From Candidatus Aalborgicola lynettensis (GTDB lineage Bacteria; Pseudomonadota; Gammaproteobacteria; Burkholderiales; Burkholderiaceae_C): 64,000 nucleotides of DNA. Below the pieces are notes generated by a model. It had not been told where the DNA came from, made no database searches, and saw nothing but the letters and a program-made list of their open reading frames with translations. Within the stretch, counting starts at the first letter, position 1, and every line of letters begins with the position of its first letter. The translations under genes and the position numbers were made by a program. Shown one piece after another: positions 52,757 through 60,766 of the stretch. The stretch spans positions 496,001 to 560,000 of the forward strand of contig JADJZE010000021.1 of assembly GCA_016719405.1 (NCBI GenBank). Reading direction: 5' to 3'.

Positions 52757-53542
52757 ATGGCCAAAATTTTCTGTATTGCCAACCAAAAGGGTGGCGTTGG
52801 CAAAACCACTACCACTGTCAATCTGGCGGCGGGTCTGGCCAAAGTAGGGCAGCGTGTGCTGATGGTCGATCTGGACCCACAGGGCAACGCCACCATGGGC
52901 TCGGGTGTGGACAAACGCAAACTCGCACACACCGTGTACGACGTGCTCTTGGAGAGCGCCACCATCGCCGAGGCCCGCGTGCAAAGCGACAAGCTCAAGC
53001 ACTGCGGCTGCAGTTACGACATTTTGGGCGCCAACCGCGAACTGGCCGGTGCCGAGGTGGAATTGGTGGAGGTAGAGCGCCGCGAGCGCCGCCTCAAAGA
53101 AGCCATCGCCGCGGTGGATGCCGAGTACGACTTTGTGCTGATCGATTGCCCGCCGTCTTTGAGCATGCTCACGCTCAACGGTCTGTGCTGCGCGCACGGC
53201 GTCATCGTGCCCATGCAGTGTGAATACTTCGCGCTCGAAGGCTTGACCGACCTGGTCAACACCATCAAGCAGGTCAAGGCCAATTTGAATGATGACCTGC
53301 AAATCATCGGCCTGTTGCGGGTGATGTTCGATCCGCGCATCACCTTGCAGCAGCAGGTGGGGGAGCAGCTCAAGGCCCACTTTGGCGACAAGGTGTTCGA
53401 CACCGTCATTCCGCGCAACGTGCGCCTGGCCGAGGCACCCAGCTACGGACTGCCCGGCGTGGCGTTCGACCCGGCCTCCAAGGGCGCGCAGTCGTTCATC
53501 AGCTTTGCCAAAGAGATGGTCGCCCGTATTGATAAGAAATAA
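52757..53542 (+). CDS. parA: Chromosome-partitioning ATPase ParA (Soj)
   Basis: The 261-residue product has the deviant Walker A motif (CIANQKGGVGKTTTTVNLA), the LMVDLDPQGNATMGSG block and the FVLIDCPPSLSMLTLNGL Walker B region. It is a chromosomal ParA without an N-terminal HTH. It works with ParB on the nearby parS sites to separate origin regions. A small hydrolase gene separates it from parB. Confidence 0.97.
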   Translation: MAKIFCIANQKGGVGKTTTTVNLAAGLAKVGQRVLMVDLDPQGNATMGSGVDKRKLAHTVYDVLLESATIAEARVQSDKLKHCGCSYDILGANRELAGAEVELVEVERRERRLKEAIAAVDAEYDFVLIDCPPSLSMLTLNGLCCAHGVIVPMQCEYFALEGLTDLVNTIKQVKANLNDDLQIIGLLRVMFDPRITLQQQVGEQLKAHFGDKVFDTVIPRNVRLAEAPSYGLPGVAFDPASKGAQSFISFAKEMVARIDKK

Positions 53543-53544
53543 GC

Positions 53545-53590
53545 CCTTTGCGCCCGTCCACCGTGCGCAAGCAGCTACCAAAATCATAGC
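53545..53590 (+). repeat. Double stem-loop dispersed repeat (family 1)
   Basis: ccctttgcgcccg...cgtgcgcaag followed by agctaccaaaatcatagc, directly after the parA stop. Confidence 0.8.
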
Positions 53591-53663
53591 AATTCATCCC
53601 CACCCTCCGCACCGACTGCTGCCGCCCACGTTGCCCAACTAGCCCACCGGATCCATCTCGCTC

Positions 53664-54230
53664 ATGTCGCCCCAATCTCCATCCACCCCCACGGTGCTGC
53701 TGCTGCCAGGTTGGCAGAATTCCGGCCCCACCCACTGGCAAAGCCGCTGGGAGGTGCTGCACGGCTACCCGCGGGTAGAACAAGCCGACTGGATGCGCCC
53801 CCTGCGTGGCGATTGGATGGTGCAGTTGGAAGAAGCCGTGTTGGCCGCGCCTGGCCCCGTGGTGCTGGCCGCGCACAGCCTGGGTTGCATCCTGACGGCG
53901 GCTTGGGCCGCGCACTCGCGCAACACGCAGCGCGTGGTGGGTGCGCTGCTGGTAGCACCCGGTGACCCCGAGCGCGAAGAACTGCGCGCGCCCCTCAAAA
54001 GCTGGTCCCCTGTGGTGCTGCAACGCTTGCCGTTCCCCAGCATCCTGGTGGGCAGCCAGAATGACCCTTATTGCAGCCCCACGCGCGCGCAGCAGTTTGC
54101 CAGCGCCTGGGGAGCCGAATGGGTGAACTTAGGGCCAGCGGGCCACATCAACGCCGATTCCGGCCTGGGCGACTGGCCGCAGGGCCATGCCTTGCTGCAG
54201 ACACTAATACCGATAAAGAGAGAGAACTGA
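53664..54230 (+). CDS. RBBP9/YdeN-type alpha/beta hydrolase
   Basis: The 188-residue protein has the serine nucleophile motif VLAAHSLGCILTA, the start VLLLPGWQNSGPTHWQSRWE and a C-terminal Asp/His pair (GSQNDPYC, GPAGHINADSGLGDW). This is the RBBP9/YdeN serine hydrolase family of unknown substrate. It is inserted between parA and parB, 3 bases before parB, so it is cotranscribed with the partition genes. This is a known Burkholderiales arrangement. Confidence 0.9.
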   Translation: MSPQSPSTPTVLLLPGWQNSGPTHWQSRWEVLHGYPRVEQADWMRPLRGDWMVQLEEAVLAAPGPVVLAAHSLGCILTAAWAAHSRNTQRVVGALLVAPGDPEREELRAPLKSWSPVVLQRLPFPSILVGSQNDPYCSPTRAQQFASAWGAEWVNLGPAGHINADSGLGDWPQGHALLQTLIPIKREN

Positions 54231-54233
54231 ACC

Positions 54234-55232
54234 ATGGTCACCAAAAAACCCAAAGGCCTCGGCATGGGGCTGGAAGCCCTGCTGGGCCCCAAAGTGAAAG
54301 AAACCGCCCCCACCGAAGATGGAGCCGTGGCCGATGCAGGCCTGCCCAGCGCGCTGGCGGTGAGCGACATGGTGGCCGGCAAGTACCAGCCCCGCACCCA
54401 CATGGACGAGGGCGCCCTGAACGAACTGGCCGAGAGCATCAAGGTGCAGGGCATCATGCAGCCCATTCTGGTTCGCCGCGTGAGCGACGAACAAGCCCGC
54501 TTGCACCGCAAGACGCAGTCAGGGGAGGGCGCGGCAAGTGCTGCCAGCAAGACGGCATCGGGCGACGTCTACGAAATCATTGCCGGTGAGCGCCGCTTCC
54601 GTGCGGCCAAGCTGGCAGGGCTGGACACGGTGCCGGTGCTGGTGCGCAACGTGACCGATGAAGCCGCCGCCGCCATGGCGCTCATCGAAAATATGCAGCG
54701 CGAAGACCTCAACCCGCTGGAAGAGGCCCACGGTTTGCAGCGCCTCATCAAAGAGTTTGGCCTGACCCACGAAGCCGCTGCCCAGGCGGTGGGCCGCTCG
54801 CGCAGCGCCGCCAGCAACCTGCTGCGCCTGCTCAACCTGGCCGACCCGGTGCAAACCATGCTCATGGCCGGTGACCTGGACATGGGCCACGCCCGCGCGC
54901 TGCTCAGCCTGGACCGCGCCACGCAGATCACCGCCGCCAACCAGATTGCGGCCAAACGCATGTCGGTGCGCGAGGCCGAGGGCCTGGTCAAGAAACTGGA
55001 TGCCGAGTTTGCGCTCACCCCCAGCAAACCCACCAAGGAGAAGTCGCGCGACCTCAAGCGGGTGGAAGAAGAATTGTCCGACCTGCTGATGGCGCAGGTG
55101 GAGATTCACATCAAAAAACGTGTCAAACGCCATGGCCGCATGGAAGAGATGGGTGAGGTGGTCATTCAGTTTGGATCGCTGGACGAACTCAATGGCCTCA
55201 TCGAGCGCCTGTCGCCCGGTACTACACGGTAA
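54234..55232 (+). CDS. parB: Chromosome-partitioning protein ParB (Spo0J)
   Basis: The 332-residue product has the N-terminal ParA-activating segment (KKPKGLGMGLEALLG), the CTP-binding ParB fold (IVQPILVRR-like IMQPILVRR, AGERRFRAAKLAG, IENMQREDLNPLEEA), the HTH (THEAAAQAVGRSRSAASNLLRL, in parts) and a dimerisation tail. A stretch of about 20 residues (LHRKTQSGEGAASAASK) is inserted after VRRVSDEQA, before the usual YEIIAGERR. It should bind the six parS sites upstream. Confidence 0.96.
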   Translation: MVTKKPKGLGMGLEALLGPKVKETAPTEDGAVADAGLPSALAVSDMVAGKYQPRTHMDEGALNELAESIKVQGIMQPILVRRVSDEQARLHRKTQSGEGAASAASKTASGDVYEIIAGERRFRAAKLAGLDTVPVLVRNVTDEAAAAMALIENMQREDLNPLEEAHGLQRLIKEFGLTHEAAAQAVGRSRSAASNLLRLLNLADPVQTMLMAGDLDMGHARALLSLDRATQITAANQIAAKRMSVREAEGLVKKLDAEFALTPSKPTKEKSRDLKRVEEELSDLLMAQVEIHIKKRVKRHGRMEEMGEVVIQFGSLDELNGLIERLSPGTTR

Positions 55233-55251
55233 TTCGATTGGGCCCTGTTTT

Positions 55252-55299
55252 GCTATCAAAAACGAAGCTGCTTGCGCACATCCAGCGTGCGCAAATGGC
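55252..55299 (-). repeat. Double stem-loop dispersed repeat (family 1), inverted
   Basis: gctatcaaaaacgaagc followed by cttgcgcac...gcgtgcgcaa, between parB and the methyltransferase gene. Confidence 0.75.
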
Positions 55300-55319
55300 C
55301 TAAAACACTGCAAACTTTG

Positions 55320-56096
55320 ATGCCTGTTCCAGCCCCATTGCGGCGCTTGGGGGGGTGGCCCCTGCCAGCGGTACTCACCTGGGCGCTGGCCTGGGGCATA
55401 TTCAAACTGGCGCTGGGGCAGGGCGCGCAACCTGGCTTGGCGCTGGGCCTGGCCAGCGCGCTGGGCGTGGGTTTGAGCTTGTGGGGCGATACCTGGTGGC
55501 GCCGGGTGTTGATTGCGGCGGGTTTTCCCCTGTCGCTGGCGTTGAGTCTGCCCACCTTGGGCCTGGCCGATGTACCGGCCTGGGCCTGGCTGGTGCCGCT
55601 GGTGTTGCTGCTCTTGGTCTACCCCATCAACGCCTGGCGCGACGCACCGCTGTTTCCCACGCCCCTGCAGGCGCTCGATACCTTGCCCGATCTGGCGCCG
55701 TTGCCCGCTGGGGCGCAGATACTGGACGCCGGCTGCGGCCTGGGCCACGGCCTGCAGGCACTCAGCCGCGCCTACCCGCTGGCCCAATTCCATGGCGTTG
55801 AAAGGAGCTGGCCGCTGCGCTGGGTATGCGCCGTGCGCTGCCCGTGGGCGCGGGTGCGCCAGGGTGACATCTGGCACGCCGACTGGTCGGCTTTTGATAT
55901 GGTGTACCTGTTTCAGCGCCCCGAGAGCATGGCGCGCGCAGCGCAAAAAGCCATGGCTGAGCTGCGCCCTGGCGCGTGGTTGATTAGCCTCGAATTTCAA
56001 GCCACAACCCTGCAAGCCAGTTCCCAATACCGTGAAGTCGGTGGCAGAATGGTATGGTTGTACCGTGCCCCTTTGACCGCGCCCCCAGGAGAATAA
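55320..56096 (+). CDS. Membrane-associated SAM-dependent methyltransferase
   Basis: The 258-residue protein has about four N-terminal membrane helices (residues 12-105) and a C-terminal class I methyltransferase part with motif I (AQILDAGCGLGHGLQAL) and FDMVYLFQRPESM. The substrate is unknown. The ATG at 55320 begins the hydrophobic domain. The stop is 2 bases before the HD-GYP start. Confidence 0.8.
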   Translation: MPVPAPLRRLGGWPLPAVLTWALAWGIFKLALGQGAQPGLALGLASALGVGLSLWGDTWWRRVLIAAGFPLSLALSLPTLGLADVPAWAWLVPLVLLLLVYPINAWRDAPLFPTPLQALDTLPDLAPLPAGAQILDAGCGLGHGLQALSRAYPLAQFHGVERSWPLRWVCAVRCPWARVRQGDIWHADWSAFDMVYLFQRPESMARAAQKAMAELRPGAWLISLEFQATTLQASSQYREVGGRMVWLYRAPLTAPPGE

Positions 56097-56098
56097 CC

Positions 56099-56854
56099 AT
56101 GCCTTCCAGTTCTACGCCCGCAACCGCCAGCACCCCTGCGGCCGATGAAGTCCAGCACGCCTTGCGCGTGGTGGTGTTTGCCATGGCCACCCTGGCCGAA
56201 CAGCGCGAGTCCGACACCGAGAGCCACATCCTGCGCGTGCAGGGCTATGTGCGTGTGCTGGCCAAACAGCTCAGCACCCACCCCGCGTTTGCAGCCATGC
56301 TCACCCCCGCCACCATCGACACCCTGTGCCACAGCGTGCCCCTGTACGACATGGGCTCGGTGGGCGTACCCGACCGCATTTTGCTCAAGCCCGGGCGATT
56401 GACGGCAGACGAGGTCAACATCATGCGCACCCACACCACCGCAGGTTACGAGGCCCTGATGCGGGCCGAGAAAACCATGGGCCGCCCCTCGCCGTTGCTC
56501 GACCTCGCCAAGGAACTCATCCTCTCGCACCAGGAAAAGTGGGATGGCAGTGGCTACCCCCAGCGCTTGGCGGGCACGCAGATTCCGGCATCCGCCCGCA
56601 TCCTGGCGCTGGCCGATGTGTACGACGCACTCATCACCAACAAGGTCTATAAAGACGGCGTGCCCCATACCAAGGCGGTTCAGATTATCCTGAGCGAGCG
56701 TGGTGCCCACTTCGACCCCGATGTGGTGGACGCGTTCCTGGTGGTGGAGACCGAGTTCCACACCATCGCCCAGCGTTTTGCCGAGACCGACGCCGACATG
56801 CAGCGCCGCATGGAGTACATGGCCAACGCCATTGCGGAAAACGCCGAGCTGTAA
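56099..56854 (+). CDS. HD-GYP-type protein with altered HD motif
   Basis: The 251-residue protein matches the HD-GYP fold: TESHILRVQGYVRVLA, SVPLYDMGSVGVPDRILLKPG (in parts), MRTHTTAGYEAL, LSHQEKWDGSGYPQRLAGTQIP (in parts) and ALADVYDAL. The GYP part is intact. The hallmark HDIGK reads YDMGS, so the metal-binding His and the Lys are lost. Cyclic di-GMP hydrolysis may therefore be weak or absent, leaving a binding or regulatory role. There is no receiver domain. It precedes the PduO gene by 3 bases. Confidence 0.85.
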   Translation: MPSSSTPATASTPAADEVQHALRVVVFAMATLAEQRESDTESHILRVQGYVRVLAKQLSTHPAFAAMLTPATIDTLCHSVPLYDMGSVGVPDRILLKPGRLTADEVNIMRTHTTAGYEALMRAEKTMGRPSPLLDLAKELILSHQEKWDGSGYPQRLAGTQIPASARILALADVYDALITNKVYKDGVPHTKAVQIILSERGAHFDPDVVDAFLVVETEFHTIAQRFAETDADMQRRMEYMANAIAENAEL

Positions 56855-56857
56855 TTT

Positions 56858-57445
56858 ATGGGCAAGCGCCTCACCCAAATAGCCACCCGCACCGGCGACG
56901 ACGGCACTACCGGCCTGGGTGACAACACCCGCGTTTCCAAAAACAGCCTGCGGGTGCATGCCATGGGCGACGTGGACGAACTCAACAGCCACATTGGCCT
57001 GCTGCTGTGCGAAGCCATGCCCGAGGGCGTGCGCACCCTGTTGATCGAAATCCAGCACCAGTTGTTCAACCTGGGGGGCGAGTTGTCCATCCCCGGCTAC
57101 GAGCTGCTCAAGGTGGATGCGCTGCGGGTGCTGGACCAGGCACTGGAACACCACAACGCCGCCTTGCCGCGCCTGCAGGAATTCATTTTGCCGGCAGGCA
57201 CCCGCGCCGCTGCGCAAGCCCACATCTGCCGCACCGTGGCCCGCCGCGCGGAGCGTGCCGTGGTGGCACTGGGCGCGCAAGACGCCTTGAAAGACACCCC
57301 CCGCCAGTACCTCAACCGCCTGTCCGACCTCATGTTTGTGCTCTCGCGCGTGCTCAACCGCTACCGCCTGGATGGTACGGTGGGGGATGACGTGTACTGG
57401 AAAAGCGAACGCTTGGCGCAGGCGGCGGACGACTCTTTCGCCTGA
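56858..57445 (+). CDS. Cob(I)yrinic acid a,c-diamide adenosyltransferase, PduO type
   Basis: The 195-residue protein has the PduO-type ATP:cob(I)alamin adenosyltransferase motifs: TRTGDDGTTGLGDNTRVSK (in parts), VHAMGDVDELNSHIGLL, EFILPAGT and CRTVARRAERAVV, with RYLNRLSDLMFVLSR-like QYLNRLSDLMF. It attaches the adenosyl group in B12 coenzyme synthesis. It follows the HD-GYP gene closely. Confidence 0.94.
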   Translation: MGKRLTQIATRTGDDGTTGLGDNTRVSKNSLRVHAMGDVDELNSHIGLLLCEAMPEGVRTLLIEIQHQLFNLGGELSIPGYELLKVDALRVLDQALEHHNAALPRLQEFILPAGTRAAAQAHICRTVARRAERAVVALGAQDALKDTPRQYLNRLSDLMFVLSRVLNRYRLDGTVGDDVYWKSERLAQAADDSFA

Positions 57446-57458
57446 CGCACTGTCCGGC

Positions 57459-58175
57459 TTAGGGTTGTGCGGGCGCGGCCGTTTTCAGGCGGTACCGGTC
57501 CACAATGCGCTGGAAGGTACCGTTGTCCCTGATGCGCTTGAGTCCTGCGTCAAATCGTTCCAGCCACATGGGTGCGTTGGGCAATTGGCGCGACACAATC
57601 AGAAAATAGTCCACGGCGCCGACCAAAATCAGGTCCAACATCCGGATGTTGGCGTCTTTTTTCCAAATGGATTCGATGGTCGCTACGCCGACCAGTTCAC
57701 TCACCCAAACGGCATCCACCCGCGAACTGATCAGCATCTTGAAACAACTGGCGATTTCGGTTGGCTGCTCGATAAAAATTCCGTGTGCAGTGGTAAAGGC
57801 GCTAATTTGCGTAGTGTCATAGCCTAGGGGTATACACACCGTTTTCTTCGACCAGTTGTGTTCGGTATCGGCGTCGCGGCGAACAAACAGGCGAAACTGG
57901 TCCGCGTAAATGGGCTTGGAGTACAGAAAGTCCACTTCCCGCTCGGGCGTTCGCAAGTAGGGGAATGTGCCGACATGCACGCCACGCCCAGTCTCCACAA
58001 AACCGCGTTTCCACGGCAGGTAGGTGATGGTCGCATCAACACCCTGTTCCTTGAATGCCGCTGTGACGATGGCGGCTGTCACGCCGCCATCGGCCAACTT
58101 GTCGCTTACAAAAGGCGCGTACTCGCCCGCGGCCAGACTGACGGACTCGGCCCACGCCGCCGCGCCGCCGAGCAC
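57459..58175 (-). CDS. Periplasmic solute-binding protein (family 3-like), 5' end uncertain
   Basis: The 238 visible residues show the bacterial extracellular solute-binding family 3 pattern: YAPFVSDKLADGGVTAAIV, then PEREVDFLYSKPIYADQFRLFV (in parts) and the C-terminal FQRIVDRYR. Just upstream a signal-peptide-like frame (YWALWARAVFWLAPVLGGAAAWA, in parts) continues into the 59-G run, so the real start is probably lost in bad sequence. Stand-alone members of this type are often sensors or orphan binding proteins. Confidence 0.72.
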   Translation of the reverse strand: MLGGAAAWAESVSLAAGEYAPFVSDKLADGGVTAAIVTAAFKEQGVDATITYLPWKRGFVETGRGVHVGTFPYLRTPEREVDFLYSKPIYADQFRLFVRRDADTEHNWSKKTVCIPLGYDTTQISAFTTAHGIFIEQPTEIASCFKMLISSRVDAVWVSELVGVATIESIWKKDANIRMLDLILVGAVDYFLIVSRQLPNAPMWLERFDAGLKRIRDNGTFQRIVDRYRLKTAAPAQP

Positions 58176-58229
58176 CGGCGCCAGCCAAAAAACGGCGCGC
58201 GCCCAGAGGGCCCAGTACCGGCCAAGAGC

Positions 58230-58328
<99 letters not shown>

Positions 58329-58361
58329 CCCCCATCCGCGGGCGCAACGTGCCCGCGCGCG

Positions 58362-58784
58362 TTACTTGTGCGCCAGCATCGCCATGGTGATGCGCGATAT
58401 GCAGGTGAGTTGCCCGGCTTCGTTGTGCAGTTCAATCTGCCACACCTGCGTGGTGCGCCCAATGTGCACGGGTTTGGCCGTGCCGGTCACCCAGCCGCTG
58501 GTAACGCCGCGCAGGTGGTTGGCGTTGATGTCCAGTCCCACGCCGTACCAGCCTTCGGGACACGCACACACGGCGGCGCACGAGCCCAGCGTTTCGGCCA
58601 GCACCACACTCACACCGCCGTGCAGCAGGCCGTAAGGCTGGCGCGTGCGCGCGTCCACCGGCACACGGGCTTTGATGAAATCATCGCCCACTTCCAGAAA
58701 CTCAATGCCCAGGTGTGAAACGGCAGTGTTCTGGCTTTGCGCGGTGAGCAGCGCAACGGTGACAGGTTTTTTCCAGACGGTCAT
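58362..58784 (-). CDS. PaaI-type hotdog thioesterase
   Basis: The 140-residue protein has the hotdog motif with GLLHGGVSVVLAETLGS (the catalytic-region HGG) and GVGLDINANHLRG. It hydrolyses aryl- or acyl-CoA esters, as 4-hydroxybenzoyl/phenylacetyl-CoA thioesterases do. The ATG at 58784 starts the homology. It is a single gene. Confidence 0.9.
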   Translation of the reverse strand: MTVWKKPVTVALLTAQSQNTAVSHLGIEFLEVGDDFIKARVPVDARTRQPYGLLHGGVSVVLAETLGSCAAVCACPEGWYGVGLDINANHLRGVTSGWVTGTAKPVHIGRTTQVWQIELHNEAGQLTCISRITMAMLAHK

Positions 58785-58938
58785 GGCAAGCCTTGGGGTG
58801 AAATGCAAAAAGACTTTATACCGCGCCACCCCCGATAGAGCTGTCGCACGCTGGTCAGCCCCGGGCAACGGCAGCAGCTACGGCCGGTGGTGATGCAGCC
58901 CACCTTTTATACTGCTGCGCTACTTTTACCAAACTGCC

Positions 58939-59364
58939 ATGACCAACCCTGCACCCACCATTCGCCGTTGTATCGCCTCCACCCTGATTGTTTCCTGCGC
59001 CACCATGGGCCTGCCCATGACGGCCCACGCGGGCATTGTGTCCACCGACGCGGTGCAGTCCAGTGCGGCCACCGCCTCCGACCCATCCACCGCCCCATTG
59101 GCCCAGCGTGCGCAGGTCACCGCATTCCTGCAACGCGCCGATGTGCGCCAGGCCCTGCAGCAGCAGGGCGTGCAGGCGGATGCCGCGGTGCAGCGTGTCA
59201 ACGCCATGTCCGACGCCGAAGTGGCACAACTCGCCGGCCGCATAGACCACGCGCCCGCCGGTGGCGACGTGCTGGGTATGCTGTTTACCATTTTCATCAT
59301 TCTGTTGGTCACCGACATTCTGGGCCTGACCAAGGTATTCCCCTTCACCCGCTCCGTGCGGTGA
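58939..59364 (+). CDS. PA2779-family protein
   Basis: The 141-residue protein has a signal peptide (cleaved after MTAHA), a helical region (QRAQVTAFLQRADVRQALQQQGV, in parts) and a C-terminal membrane helix (LGMLFTIFIILLVTDILGL). It matches the PA2779 family, which always accompanies PA2778. Probably inner-membrane or periplasmic; function unknown. 67 bases separate it from the PA2778 gene. Confidence 0.82.
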   Translation: MTNPAPTIRRCIASTLIVSCATMGLPMTAHAGIVSTDAVQSSAATASDPSTAPLAQRAQVTAFLQRADVRQALQQQGVQADAAVQRVNAMSDAEVAQLAGRIDHAPAGGDVLGMLFTIFIILLVTDILGLTKVFPFTRSVR

Positions 59365-59431
59365 TTGCGTTCCCATATTGCCGCGATATGTCGTTGCTTT
59401 GCGCCTAATCTCGCAGCAATCTGGAAACGAA

Positions 59432-60400
59432 ATGCAATCCATCCCACCCACACGTTCAAGCCCCGCTTTGGCGGGGTTTTTTGTGGCCGTGGCCCTGTGG
59501 CTGGCGGGTTGTGCCACGCCCCAGGTGGGGCAACTGGCACAGCAATGGCCGGGTGATTTGCCGCAGCGGGCCCTGCTCACAAGCGTGCCATTTTTTGCAC
59601 AGGAAGAGCACGCATGCGGCCCCGCTGCGCTGGCCATGGTGTTGCGCAGCACCGGGCTGGCGGTGGTGCCGGAGCAGCTGGTAGGGCAGGTTTATGTGCC
59701 CGGCCGCCAAGGCAGCTTCCAGACCGAGTTGCTGGTCTCTGCCCGACGCCATGGTCTGCCAGCTTATGTGCTGGAACCGTCTGTGGTGGCGGTGTTGCGC
59801 GAGGTGGCTGCGGGCCACCCGGTGCTGGTGTTCCAGAATCTGGGCCTATCCTATTTGCCGGTGTGGCACTACGCGGTGGTGATCGGGTTTGACCGTGCCC
59901 GCAACCAGTTGCTGCTCCATTCCGGGCGCACTGCGCGGCTGGAGATATCGCTGTTCACCTTTGAGCGCACCTGGGCACGCGCAGACCACTGGGCCATGGT
60001 GGCCTTGCCCGTTACCCAGGTTCCGGCCACGGCGCAGGCCGACGCTTACGCCCAAGCCATCGCCGCCCTGGAGCGTTTGCATGCTGCGCCGGCCCGCGCT
60101 GCGTATGCGGCAGCGTTGCGGCAGTGGCCCAGCCACCGCGTGTTGTTGCTGGGCGCGGGTAATACCGCCTATGCCCTGGGTGACTTGTCCGGGGCGGGGG
60201 CCGCCTATGCCCAGGCCGTGCAGGTCCACCCGGATTTTGCCGACGCCTGGAACAACTTGGCCCAGGTGCAATGGGAGCAGGGCGCTTTGCCCGATGCCGC
60301 TGTCTCGGTGGAACGTGCGGTGGCTTTGGGCGGGCCACGCCTGGCCGACTACCGGGCCTTGCAACGCACCATTGCGGAATCCGAATTGAAAGACAAATAG
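59432..60400 (+). CDS. PA2778-family C39-like cysteine peptidase lipoprotein with TPR
   Basis: The 322-residue protein has a lipoprotein signal ending in LAGC (Cys at 27). A C39-like peptidase domain follows: catalytic Cys in EEHACGPAALAMVL and His in YLPVWHYAVVIGF. TPR-like repeats form the C-terminal part (AYAQAVQVHPDFADAWNNLAQV, in parts). It is the partner of PA2779. A perfect terminator-like hairpin lies within its signal-peptide codons (59460-59483). Confidence 0.85.
   Translation: MQSIPPTRSSPALAGFFVAVALWLAGCATPQVGQLAQQWPGDLPQRALLTSVPFFAQEEHACGPAALAMVLRSTGLAVVPEQLVGQVYVPGRQGSFQTELLVSARRHGLPAYVLEPSVVAVLREVAAGHPVLVFQNLGLSYLPVWHYAVVIGFDRARNQLLLHSGRTARLEISLFTFERTWARADHWAMVALPVTQVPATAQADAYAQAIAALERLHAAPARAAYAAALRQWPSHRVLLLGAGNTAYALGDLSGAGAAYAQAVQVHPDFADAWNNLAQVQWEQGALPDAAVSVERAVALGGPRLADYRALQRTIAESELKDK
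59460..59483 (+). terminator. Terminator-like hairpin inside the start of the PA2778 gene
   Basis: ccccgctttggcgggg followed by TTTTTT, a textbook intrinsic terminator shape. It begins about 28 bases after the ATG and encodes SPALAGFF of the signal peptide. It may end PA2779 transcripts or act as an attenuator. Confidence 0.65.
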
Positions 60401-60401
60401 G

Positions 60402-60448
60402 CCGTTTGCGCCCGTCTGGTGTGCGCAACCAGCTATAAAACCTATAGC
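60402..60448 (+). repeat. Double stem-loop dispersed repeat (family 1)
   Basis: ccgtttgcgcccg...gtgtgcgcaa followed by agctataaaacctatagc. It overlaps the 3' end of an AraC-type gene fragment. Confidence 0.8.
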
Positions 60449-60540
60449 AACAACGGCTCTTGCGGTTTGCCGCCGTACTGGCGCCATTCACCCGGTGTGT
60501 AGCCGCACCAGCGCTTGAAGGCGATGGGCTGCGAGCCGCT
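60442..60540 (-). pseudogene. C-terminal fragment of an AraC-family regulator
   Basis: About 32 codons read SGSQPIAFKRWCGYTPGEWRQ and end at a TAG in the repeat. This is the second helix-turn-helix tail (FKRWxGxTPxEWR) of AraC/XylS proteins. No start or first HTH is present. The rest of the 366-base gap 60401-60766 shows no gene. Confidence 0.65.
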
Positions 60541-60766
60541 CCGGGCCCGGGGAACCGCAGCGACTTTTCGTTTGGCGCCGTGCCATACTTTGCCGCATGC
60601 GGTTTCATTTCCTGTTTTCACCATCGGACGCGCGCACCGGCAGCGCAGCCGCCATGGCCGTCGCGTACACCACCGACGGCCGCTACCGCCTGCGCGCAGC
60701 AAACCCAAGCAAGCCCGTCTGGGGTGAAAAGCGGAACAACCCGCCCACAGTCAGGCAGAAGCACAC

